A stretch of 64,000 nucleotides of DNA from Zygnema cylindricum (taxonomy: Eukaryota > Streptophyta > Zygnematophyceae > Zygnematales > Zygnemataceae). Position numbers and translations under genes: made by a program. The notes below the pieces were generated by a model, which was not told the DNA's origin, searched no databases, and saw nothing but the letters and a program-made list of their open reading frames with translations. Within the stretch, counting starts at the first letter, position 1; every line of letters begins with the position of its first letter. The stretch spans positions 373,692-437,691 of the forward strand of contig JBBHKE010002613.1 in NCBI GenBank assembly GCA_037447655.1. The letters run 5' to 3'. Of this stretch, positions 1 to 12,000 are shown piece after piece.

Positions 1-800
1 ACTATGTAGTGTAAACAGTGACCTTACAATTTAAAAAAACACATTCAACGTTATTATTCAATTAACACATTGAATTGAGACGGAAGATACAGACCGACGC
101 GAAAGGAAACTATTAGAATTCCTATACAAAAAATAAACTCGCGCGAAAACGAGATGAAATGAAACAAACCTTACAGAGAGAACATAATGAAAAAAAAATG
201 TGCGATGTATCGCACGACCAAACTTAACCACACTCATGACAAACCAGCATTGCGACATTGAAATTGATTCCGCACATTGCAAGTCTTAACACTCTTTCCT
301 CAAAGAATACTTCTCTTCCTCGGATCCTAGTTATACCATTTATAGGTTGTGGGAACCAACCACTCTCCTACTCAAATCAACTCACTACATTGACGACTTT
401 TCTATGATTTGAAATTTGAAGCCGAATCCTTTTTTGGAATCGAAGGCTCTTTGGGAATTTTTAATGGTGATAGGCAACCATTCTCTTCATGATGTGGCCG
501 TTGTCAGTACGGCTAAGAAAATTAAAGTGGATACTTTTACAGATCAAAAGTGACTAGATTAACATGCCAATTTTTTTCTTCCCTCTGCCCTCTCTCTTTA
601 GCAAACTCGCTTTACCCGTGTTGGATCACATTGTCGAATTGCGCTAAAAGACGCTTTGTCGGCCCAACATTTATATGGGGTTCGCGAACAAAAAGTAAAA
701 TTTCGTTTCACCCCCGTAAATATTTTGGTGTACGGATATTGTTTCGTGCGCTTACGGTGCACGTGCGAAACTGACTCTTTTGAAGTTTCGAACAGTCATA
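1..800. other. no gene recognised
   Basis: This is AT-rich sequence in which I see no exon, RNA gene or transposon protein. The short open frames are interrupted on both strands and lack domain-like composition. Confidence 0.5.
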
Positions 801-1027
801 CAGGTACACAGTGAATTGTTATTAGTGCTAATAATTTTTTCGACACTTAAAACATCTTTTCTCCGTACACACTTTTACTACTTTTACATGGAGACCGCCA
901 ATTGGAAGGTGAGAATCTTGCCGATCAAGCGCAACCGTCAGATCCATAATCTGTCATGCGTGTACGGAGAAAAGATGTTAAAAGTGGCAAAAAAAACATT
1001 AACACTAATAGCGATACACGGTGTACC
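801..1027. mobile_element. foldback MITE, family A, copy 1
   Basis: The element begins CAGGTACACAGTGAATTG and ends CGATACACGGTGTACC, so its termini are inverted copies of each other. Internally, AACATCTTTTCTCCGTACAC pairs with a GTGTACGGAGAAAAGATGTT arm, so nearly the whole element can fold back. It resembles copies at about 41.4, 53.8, 56.7, 58.8 and 60.1 kb. There is no transposase, so it is non-autonomous. Termini of the CAGTACAC type next to TA suggest the Tc1/mariner/pogo group, which is an inference. Confidence 0.75.
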
Positions 1028-1129
1028 TTGTGGGAGCCTCAACTTAGTTTGTTCAGCAATGGGCGATCAAGAACAACACCTCGCCCTCTCCACCGGACCG
1101 GAAATAGATTGGATGTAAGTGGGTATTTA

Positions 1130-1345
1130 AGCTTGAACTAAACCCAGATAATACCATTGAAAGATACAAAGCTAGATTGGTTGCTAAAGGTTATAATCAG
1201 AAAGAAGGAATCGACTATGAAGAATCCTTTGCAACCGTACTCAGATTCCCTTCTGTCAAAATCCTCTTAAGTTTAGCCGCAGCAGAGGATATGGAAATAC
1301 ACCAGATAGATATTAAGACCGCCTTCTTACACGGAGAAGGGAGAA
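1130..1345 (+). pseudogene. Ty1/copia reverse transcriptase fragment
   Basis: The frame contains RYKARLVAKGYNQKEGIDYE, then ESFATVLRFPSVKILLSLAA, then HQIDIKTAFLHGE. This is the conserved start of the copia reverse transcriptase (KARLVAKGxxQ...DYxETFAPV...QxDVKTAFLxG). The fragment stops abruptly at a GA-rich tract, and the catalytic YVDD and RNase H regions are absent. It is a truncated relic lying just after MITE copy 1, and it is better preserved than most copia debris in the window. Confidence 0.9.
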
Positions 1346-3025
1346 AGGGAGTGAGAGGGAGAGGGAGAGGGAGAGAGGAGTGAGAGAGAAGAGCCAATTT
1401 TTTTTTGGTCCGCGAGTGGTTGCTCACCATGCATCCGATTCCGGGTGCCACAAAGTCTAAATTCACATCGCTTAAGACGTGCATGCTACATTAAAAGTAC
1501 TAATGCTTTATTAAACAATATGTACTTCTTAGTGGTTTACACATACCATTGGTGGTATAAAAGATTCTTAGTGGTTCGTAAATACTTTTTGTAGTCTAAA
1601 GGATTCTTATTGGAATCTCTTCTGTCTAGGATTTCTTTTGCCGCAACTAGATCTACCTTCATAAGTTACGATCAGAATTAGTTATACCTTGAACCGCCTA
1701 AAGTTTTTTTGTTATCTATGTAAAATTTATCAATTGCAAAGACAACTCAACGACAAACCTCTTTTTTGTATCTTATTTGTCATCTCCTTACTTTGTAATT
1801 TGCCTACCTTTGGCTTTTCCTTTTTTGACCCCTTTCACTATTTTTTGTTTCTCTTTAGTTCCAACCTTTCACGGCCTCTCAATCAGTAGATTAAGGGCCT
1901 TCCCCTTCGTCTGTGTCGAACCCAGTCCCGAATTTTAAAGACAAAAACAAATACGATTGGATTTCTAGAGTCAACCACATTTTACCTTCGAAAAAATTGG
2001 GGTCACATCAATGGTGACTTCAGAATTTTCTGTCCTAAGTACCTCAACCACCGCCACTATGCTGCCATGCATACTGCTATCGTTTTAGGGTTAGCAAAAA
2101 AAAAACCGAAAAAAACCCTAATAGAAGGAGAAAGATTCGACTGCACTTTCGCAACTTGTCCTCTCATTGGACGGTCCGGTTTCGAATTTGATCCGAGCGG
2201 CTGCTGCGTCATTTTTAGTCACATAATTGAAAAACTTTTGCTGAAGTCGGCAAAGAGTTTATTTGCAGTCTCCGTACACAAATGACCAAGCCGTAAATGA
2301 AAAAAGAAAGTTTTTTATAGTGCTGGAAAGTAGACTCCAACAATCACGCGAGGAATCAGTTTACCGAAATAGAAAATTATTCGAAAAGGTGCTTTCGTTA
2401 TGGTGTCCCTAAGTTCATCGGGTTCTTTGTCGGACAAGTCCATTTCCAGCTCATTTGTTGAAATGGAAAGGAAAAAATATATATTTAAATGTCCGCAACA
2501 GCTGGCGAGAGCAGAAAATCAGCTAAAATATGGAAGGAAAATAATAAAAGTGTTATGTGTGTTGTTTCTTCAACTCGTCGCTTTCAATCACGATCCACTC
2601 CCTTCCTCGCGGCACTCTTTGTCCACCCTGTCACTTAGTTTTTCATTATCAAATTTTTTAAATATAAACAACAGAATTCCTAATAACCTAACTTTACAAT
2701 GGAAAATTATGATAAGTTAAACATATCCTTGAATATCAATGATAAAAGATCAAAAGATAAAATTGGATTTGTTCCCTTCTTCCACATTATGAACCAATGT
2801 CTTCTTTTAAGGATCTACGATGTTATTTAGACATTTGGAAAATAATACCATTAGATATTTAAAATGTTGTACTTGCATTTAAAAGAAAAATAACTATAAA
2901 ATAATAGAAAAACAATCTTAATGAATAGAAAATTATGATTGCTACAATCTAAAATCTGTTCGAATAATTTTTGCAACAAACCGTGACCATTTTGATGTGT
3001 AACGCAAACATTTCATTTGGCTTAC
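1346..3025. other. no gene recognised; GA tract then AT-rich DNA
   Basis: A short (GA)n-rich tract at about 1,340-1,385 is followed by AT-rich DNA with no LRR exon or transposon protein that I can identify. If the minus-strand LRR gene continues beyond its last visible exon at 3,026, its C-terminal domain is either not recognisable here or lies outside the window. Confidence 0.4.
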
Positions 3026-3097
3026 ATTTGTTCGAGGGATGTCAGGTTGCCGATGGACGACGGAATGATTCCACTCAACTGGTTGCTATGTAAGAAC
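3026..3097 (-). CDS. LRR exon 27 (last visible in transcription order)
   Basis: This 72-nt exon reads FLHSNQLSGIIPSSIGNL and continues TSLEQ. The acceptor is CACAG and the donor GTAAG. It is the 3'-most LRR cassette in the window; the next downstream exon was not found. Confidence 0.9.
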
Positions 3098-6000
3098 CTG
3101 TGTAACCGTGCAACCCCCCTCCCCTCTCCCACCCAATAACCTCCCAGTCAGTATGGCCTCCTAGTTTTTACACCAAAACATTTGAGCGAAAATTATTGGC
3201 AACTTTCAAGAAAAAAATCCAGCTTTGACCACACAAAAATCCATAAATGTTGACGTTGTAATGGATGGATTTGACAAATTTCAAAGACAATGGTACATAA
3301 AAAGTTTCATATAAACCCGATTTATCGGTAAAAAGTAAATAACACACTCAGGTTCGGAACCACATATAGCACCAAATATACTAATTTATTTTTATACAAT
3401 AAGAAACGTATACTTATATAATTAAGAATTTCACTTTTCATTTCTCCTTCCATTTCCTTCATCGGCTCTTCTCTTCATCATCCAATCTCAACTATATAAA
3501 AAGAGACGATGTTTTTTTTTTGCCTTTCAAACAAAACTGCTCCCGCTTCCAAGTTCTCATCAGTTACTTTCTTCTTCTCATTTATTCTCCCCCCTTTTAA
3601 CTACTCTTCTAAACACAACACTTTGTTTTAGATCGAGGTATTGTGTGAAAGTTAGCGTTTTGTACTCTAAGTCTACATGTTGTAAATACTTTGCACTTAG
3701 TTATTTTCACATATAAAGGGGTAATTCCATGTTTGCGATTTTTCTTTGATCCAATCGTGAAGGTTAAAAGTACAGAAAAAAAACATTTACAAAATGCACA
3801 ATCTTTACACCACATAAAATTTTGTTCACCATCTCTACCCTCCCTAACCATCACCCTCCAAAAGGCTAAATTGATATTTGCAAAACAAACTAAAATAAAA
3901 AAACTCCCTTAAAGACGGGCGTCAAGATACACAATTGTTAAATTTTCTAAACCAAAACGCTTCCAATCACAAATCCGGCCCCAACACCTTCTTGTCCTTT
4001 ATCATGTCAATTTTTTGATTAAAAAAAAAAGTAATATTAAGTAACTTCTAAAAACAAAGAATTCAGCTTCAAAAACCTCAATATTGACGATAAAAATCCA
4101 AAAGGTAAAATTGCTCTTGTTCCCTTCGCCTCACGAGAAGTAGAACCCCTTTTTGAAGGATCTATAACCTGACATGGACCTTTGAAACACAAAAACAACT
4201 AAATATCTGAAAGATTGATTTTGAATTTCAAAAATGAGAAAAATGATATATATACATATATATATATATATACAAGCTCTCAATTAATAAAGATGTAAAG
4301 TTCTTACAACTAAGATGTCGTATTGTATTTTTTACAACACGCCAAAACCATCTAGAGAAAAAAATTGACGCGTGCATAACCATTGCGTGAAGTGTCTTAC
4401 AATTGAGTGAGTTTTTCTAATCGGACAATGGACGACGGGATGCTTCCACTTAACGTGTTGTGATGTAGCTCTCTGTGACATCAGACATCCACACCCCATT
4501 AACACCCAAACCCCGAGTTGATCCCAGTTTAAATAAGCGACAAGGTAATACATCAAAAACAACTGAGCATAATTTTTTGGTTAATACATATGAAATACTG
4601 TTATCCGCTATCACACATGTGGATAGTGACAAACATGATCATAAATAGTGTTATCAGATTTGACTCTCAACTTTTGAAAATTCAAACTTAGAACATAAAT
4701 TTACACTGCATGTTACCTTTTTACAAAACCAGTTTATTACATGAATGGAATAGCATAAAAGAACTGGAGTTGTAAACCACAAAATCCACGTAGTTTTTTG
4801 TGTAGAATTAAGTTTCTACAATAGATGCACATATGCAATTATGTATTGTTTGGAATATTTACTTTAAATTAAAATATACATGTTTAATTGCCCTTATTGT
4901 TGGAGGTAAGACTTCAGTCTATTCAACGTGGTCCATTTTTTCTTTCGGACTTTTAAGGGCAAACTTTGGAGGAAGACAAACATCCTTGGAAGCCAAATAA
5001 GCTGGTCCATTGAATCTAGACATCGTCCGTCTAAAACTAACCTTCTGCCTAGAAATACATTTCTAACTTTGAATATACGTCCAGCGATCCTTAGGACTGA
5101 TAACTCCAGCACGGTCGAGGAACTATTAAGTCCTCTGTCCTAGGCTTCCCACCACTCTATTGGGCATCTATTGCATTGGGTTCTCAACTAAGGGAAATCA
5201 CGTCTAAGTTGTTGATTGTGTAAGCTTGAGTCTTGAGTTTGGATTGGATACGTGGGGAAAACATTGTGGTTGGCTTGCTTGTTGGTTTTTACTAGTGTCA
5301 TAGAGGGTGGCACAATCTCACAACTTACAAACAAAGTTTGATTGTTCCAACTACTTGTATTGGAATTGCTCCTCTAAAGCCTCTTTTGAGACATGTTATA
5401 TTTAGAAGTGTCGTTGCATCAAGCTCAACCTCTCAACACTAACGGTTTTAATTGAAAGAAAAAAAAACCGGAAAAAAAGCATTGGAAAAATGTCTTGGGA
5501 TCTAAGGAAATCGTCGAAAGAATGGAAGTCAGTTCTAATGATGATCAAAATAAAGCGCCGGAATAGTGGAAGATGAAAATTCAAATAGGGATAAAGAGAA
5601 AATACTGAAAGAGTGGAATATGAAACAAATCCAGCCCAAAGGTATACTGATGAGATCTCTGGTGATGGAAAAGACTGTAGTTATAGGACATATGTAGCTA
5701 GCTAGTGAAAGCTAATGAAATATAGGAGCATTTAGAGAGTAAATCTGCTATTGATTCGATTCAACATAAGTTTATTTTCACAAGGTAGAAAAGCTGAGTA
5801 TTCAGGTGGAAAGATGACTAATTACTGTTTTAAAATGGCATTACTGTTTAGTGAGGCCCTAAAAGTCTAAGCATCAAAGAATAAACAATGCCTAACTTGG
5901 CAGAGAAAATGAGTTTCTCTTAAACAGTTGACTCGTAAAGACACATCTGATTGGACTTGCAAAGGAGTTATGCATGCAATTAATTAAATAAGGTCAGGAC

Positions 6001-9000
6001 AAGACCATGAAGACCTACACTAGCTTTTATAAAGGAAAGGCAAAGGAGGGAAAAGACCACCATGGTCTTCTAGGAACATGGTAGCTCCATTCAAGTGTTG
6101 GTATTGCCTATCACTGAAAGTCTCCAGCTACACAAATTTGAATGCTCTAGTGTCCTTAAACAACCAGTATGATGGCTAGATAGGTGACGCCACGGCTCAC
6201 CATAAACGTGTAAGGATAGTTATCAGTTAGTTAAGTTTGAGAAAAAAACACCAAAAAAGGTATTTATGCGAGACGCAGTTGAGTGTTTGCTAAAGGAAAT
6301 GGAATAGTAAATGTTAATCTGAAAGTGGACGGTGGAGAGGATTGAACTTAGTTGTTTCATGTGAATTTTGTTCCTCAGTTCAGCAATAATTTCTCCATTA
6401 AGCTTGACATCGAAAAAGGTGTACAGTTTGATCGAAGTTGATGCTTTCTTCTCCGGCTAGAACCCAATGTGGATATGTAGCAGAAAAGGTTAGGACATGA
6501 TAATTATAAAAAGGTGTTAGTCATTGTCTCTACTCTAATAATAGGAGCTATCAAAAAAGGCATCTTCCAATATGTGTGATGGCTATGCTTTATGCAAGAG
6601 CCACAAACTCCAGTTTCCACTGGATAAAGTCGTCAAAGTTGAGCAAGTTTTCAAGATTATCCACTCAGATGTATGGGAACACCAATGTCAAGGAAGGGAA
6701 GGTCTAGTTTTGAAGGAAAGTAATTTTGAGGTCTCTAAGCATTTTCAATAATTTAAATTGAAGGAAAGTCTTTAAATCTAAGAACAAATAATGGACGTGA
6801 ATATATGCTAATGATTTTGTGGATTTTGTGAAACAGAAAATACACATAATCGACTCTCTTGCATTTTCCTCCATACTATATTAGGTTTTGAAAGAGTTGA
6901 TAGGAAACTTATTGAATCATCTAGAAATATGAGAGTTACCAGGGGGGTGGATTAGAAGTTACATGCAAAAGCTATGAATTGTACATCCTATATCAAAAAA
7001 AGGATAAGTACTTCATTTTTTCGAGAGAGATACCCATAAACTATGGAACAAAGAAGAAACTAGATGTAAGTTACAAGATGTAGCAGAAATGAAAAGGACG
7101 CTCGAGTAGAATTCAAATAGAAGCACAGTCAAGTTAGAAATAGAATTAGAGACTTTAGAGGAGGATAAGGGATTCATGTAGGAGTAGCTTTATAGAGATA
7201 CAGATGGAGGTTTGACATGTATTATGAGTTGTAAAAGACTACAAGTTGGCTTTAACAGTTGGGTCATTAAGCAAACATCTAAAAGCTCTCAATTAGTGTC
7301 AATTTCATGTATTTGGTTACAACAAATTTTGAGAGGACAAGAAGTCAAGATGGACACCAGGAATGATGATAAATATAAAGGCAATAAGGTCACTGAAAAT
7401 TCCAATATTGGTTATTATTCAAAGGTTGGAGAAGGATCATGTTGTTAAGGGAACAAATCCTAAAGTACAGTTGATTTGTCAACTCTGGCGGTAAAACACA
7501 AGTCATCCACCGATCTTTATACTACATATTTTCCCAGCGCATAACTTGTTCTAGGATTATAGTCACTCTTTAAGGCGTCTTATGTGATTTGGGTTTCAAC
7601 AAATGGAAAGCAGGTGTAACTTGTTGAGTGTGTGAGCTTGAGGCTTTAGTCTCTTTTGGATCTATGGGGCAGCTTTGTTGTTGGTTTGCTTCTAGGTTGT
7701 TGCTAGTGTCTTGGAGGGTAGCACAATTTCACACTTTATTAGACAAACACAACTTTTTTATTTGGCAATATGTGGTGAACTTTAACTTTTCAAAATTAAA
7801 ATAGGCTCAAAATGGTTCGTAAATCATCCTACATCATAATACTTGTATTTTATACGCTTGTCTAAATTTAGAATGCTAAAATGATAACCCCTTGTCTTTC
7901 CGATTCAATCCCTTCCCCCCTTATACCCCGTCAAGACCATGCATACAAAGACATTTGATTCCTATCTCCCAGCCTCCTCTTCCTTACGCCCACACCCTTC
8001 ACTTATACATCCGCATCTGTATCACAGATATGTATGCATATTTAGATCTCATCTGCCTCCTTTTGGCCACCTCCGTTTTAAATCTCTTATAATTAACAGA
8101 AAGGGAACCAATAAAGAACCGTATAAAATAGTGACCCCCAAAACTAATCTGAAAGAAAAGTTAGCAAAATTTGTAAAAGAACAATAATTTGCAAAAAACA
8201 ATGTTTTTTCACCACATGGCTTTGCTTACAATCTGATGGACTCCACCTCCTCGTCCTCCAGCAAAAACCATAACCATTTTGAGTGCAAATCTGAGAGTAA
8301 TGTGTGCAAATCTGAGAGTAATGTGTCTTACATTTCCTGGATGGATGTCATGCTGCCAATGGTCGATGGAATGATGCCACTCAACTGGTTGTAAGATAGA
8401 TTTCTGGGATGCCAACCATGCCCACCTCATCAATGCCCTCCCAAACCTCGACCAACCCAGTTTGTGTGAAGTACACATAAATGAATAACAAAATAATAAT
8501 TTACAGAAACAATTAAAAGAGAAAGTCAAGACAAAATTACGTACATATATACGCCCCCACTAAAATTGGCGGAAACGTTAAACAATTACAAAATGCACTA
8601 TTTACGCACCACATAGCTCGGTTTACAATTCCCCGCTCATTGCCCCTTCTCCTTCTATAACAAACCATATTTGTTTATTTAGAGTAGTCTTGATGTGTAA
8701 CATATCTAAAGTGTCCCTTTGAGGATTTTCAGTTGGTCGATGGAAGATGGAATGATTCCACTCAACTTGTTGCTATGCAGATGTATATGACGATGGGATA
8801 AGGAATTCATGAAGGTTAACGCACATAGGGAGACAGTAGGAATTTTGATATTTTAGAATATATAAGGTTTGAGTTGGTTAGAAGTTGGGACCTTGAACAG
8901 GCATTGACAAAATTCCAAAAACACAATTGGGAAACTGCTACGAGGGCCAGGTTTTTGATAATGACCAGAAACATATGGATGAGATTTGGGAGGACAAGAA

Positions 9001-12000
9001 TTCAAGATTGGAATCTGGAGTGGTGATGAATATGATCACAATTTGGAAATATGATAACAATGAGGTAGAACGTCAACTACTGGTCATGTTGATATTTTTT
9101 TGTAAAACACCATATCCATTTAAGATACATATTTGAAAGGTAGCATAACCACATTGTCATGTGTCTTACAGTTCCTCAAGGAGTGTCATTTGACCGATGG
9201 ACGATGGAATGCTTCCATTCAACTTGTTGCTATGCAGGTAACTATGACAGCGAGCATGCCCCCGGCCTCCCCCCAAGAATAAGTACACCCTCCTAGTAAG
9301 TATGGGCTACAACTTCATAGATCCAAAAGATTTGAGTAAATAGTGATTGCATTTGAAGGATTTTATTCAGCTTTGCACCTTTATAAAACTATAAACATGA
9401 TTCTAAATGAATTTCAGACTGTATCGGATGGATTTGAACTACCTTGCAATTAGAAATGTGTCAGGCAAGATTGCATGACATTTTTCATATCTAAAAATCC
9501 AATTAAACTATTGAAATTAGATAATACAAACAAACCTGGAAGCCAATAGTTATGAAAAAATTGCACATTCATTTGTTTGATTGAAACAGATAAACATTTT
9601 TATGTGTATATATTGTGAGTATTCACTTCAAATATTTAGCTATAATGGAATATTTTTTGCAGCAAACAATAAAAAATTGAGAAAACAAATCCGCAAAACC
9701 AATCTTTAGAAGAAAAACAAAAAACGCACAAATATGGAAAGAGAAAAAATCAAGATCAACGGAGATTATTTTCGTATGCGTTCTGTTTTCTTTCATGATT
9801 ATGATTTTAGTGAATACAGATGCATATTAAATCCTATCTCCCTCTCAAAGACCTTCCCTCCCTACGTCCATAGATTATACAATTTTAGAGATTTTTTACA
9901 CAAAAAAAAGTAAAAACCCTGAGAAAATTGGAGAAAAAAAAACAATTACAAAATGCTATGTCTTTACACCACATGACTTGGTTTGCAATACCCTCCCCGC
10001 CCGCCCCCTCTTCCTCCATCATAAACCATATAAAGTACAATTTTGATCCGTACCATAAGTACAATGTCATGTGTCTTACAAGAACTTGAGGGATGTCAAT
10101 TGAGTGATGGACGGTGGAATATTTCCAATCAACTGGTTAACGGATAGATCTCTGTGAAGCCAGGAATCCCCACAACCTCCCCCCTTCCAAACTACTTCCC
10201 AATTAGTATGGACTACAAGTTTATACTCAAACAAGAAAGGTATGAATCCTTGGCAAATAGATTTGACATGTTTTTATCCAACAACTTACTAAAAAAACAG
10301 TGAAACCTGATTTTGAATGGATTTCAAGTTGTTTCGGATGGATTCTAGTCCCCCCAGTTATACAGATTGAAGCATTTAGCACAAGATTGCATGACATGGT
10401 TCGTCTTTAAAAACGAAATTAAATCAAAAGAATAGAGACTCTAAAAGTAATCAGTTTGTAAACCACTTTTATTACATAGTAATAAATTTATCGAAGAGAA
10501 GTTTTGCAACAATAGTACATGGACATATTTTTCATTATGTAATTTTGTATGAATACATAACTATAAAATTGTAGATAATAAATTTAGCACTAGTAGCATA
10601 TGTGGAGACCTTTTGATTTTAGACAAAACATTTTATGTTAATTATCAATCTAGTAATTGTAAATAGTAAAGAAAAAGCATTTATTTTTATGGGAAATTTG
10701 GTTGCAAACCATAACCATTTAGAGTACCTATCTAAGGGTATTGTGTCTTACATTTCCTGGAGGGATGTCAATTTATCAATGGATGATGGAATGCTTCCAC
10801 TCAACTTGTTGCGCCGTACATCTCTGTGAAACAAGAATTCCCACCCCATCAACACCCTCCCCCCCCCCAGTTGCCCAATCATCATGGGGTACAGGGTTAC
10901 ACACCAAACAATATTGAGTGGAAATTCCCAGGCAAGTACATTTGAAAGGTCTTCATCAAACTTTACACATAAAAAATTATAAAAACAATTATAGATTGAC
11001 GGTTGTAACTATGGGTTTTGCCCCACCCCCCCTTTTACAAATTCAAATTTGTAAGACAAGATTGCCCGTGTTTCGTCTTTATAAACCCAGCGAATACGAT
11101 TAATAAACACGGTTTTTAATGGAATGTGCCACGTGTCTTACAAAAGTGTGAGGTTTTTCAGGCCACTGATGGTCAACGGAATGCTTCCACTCAATTGGTT
11201 CTCAGCTAGTTCTCTGTGACACCGGACATCCCACCCCAGCGAACCCCATCGCCCATTTTTTTTTTAATTAGTATGGACTATAAGGTGTATACCAAAGAAG
11301 GTATAAGTTCTTCATAACTATATTTGAAGGAATTTTATGCAACAACGCACTCAAAACAAACAAAGGAACATGATATTTAATCGATTTTAATTTGTACCTA
11401 ATGGATTTGTTGCCCGCCTCGCCTTTTACAGATTGAAGTAGTAAATAGATTATAAGAATTAAACAATACAAACCACCTAAGTTTGTAAATCGCGTAGATT
11501 ACATAGTGATAAATATACTGATAGCAATTTCATAGTAAGTGCAAATACACATTTATTTATTTCAATAATCGCATTTTATGTAAAATTGTAAAAATGTATC
11601 GAATTATGGAGTGCTAGTAGTTTATGCGGAAGCTTTTTTACTTTGAGAGTAAACATGGAATGTTATTATTCAATTGAGATAGTAAAAAAAAGTGCATCTC
11701 TTTTAATATTTTGGTTCCAAGGGAGACATATCCACCTTAGTATTGCAAAGTCGGCCTTTCGTGATTATTGCCATTTTTTTCTAAAAAGTCTCTACACTGT
11801 GGAAACTAAAATCCAATCACTTGCTGGGGACAAAAGGTATTTCAACAGTATTTGAAAATCTTCATTTTTTTTCAAAATAAATGCCGTTTAGTATGTAAGA
11901 ATATAATGTAGTTGCTCAAAAAAAAAAACTTCTAAAAAAACCAACAATCGAAAAATATTTGACCTATACCACTAGATTTTCCATGTTTAATTCAAAGTTC

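Noticed and set aside
1177-1383. Active copia reverse transcriptase gene
   Set aside because: Only about 70 codons survive and the frame ends in a GA-repeat; catalytic motifs are missing.
9151-9175. CACATGAC next to LRR donors read as a V(D)J-type recombination signal
   Set aside because: The heptamer does not match CACAGTG, no nonamer with 12/23 spacing was found, and the block is simply adjacent to the donor. There is no evidence for site-specific rearrangement.
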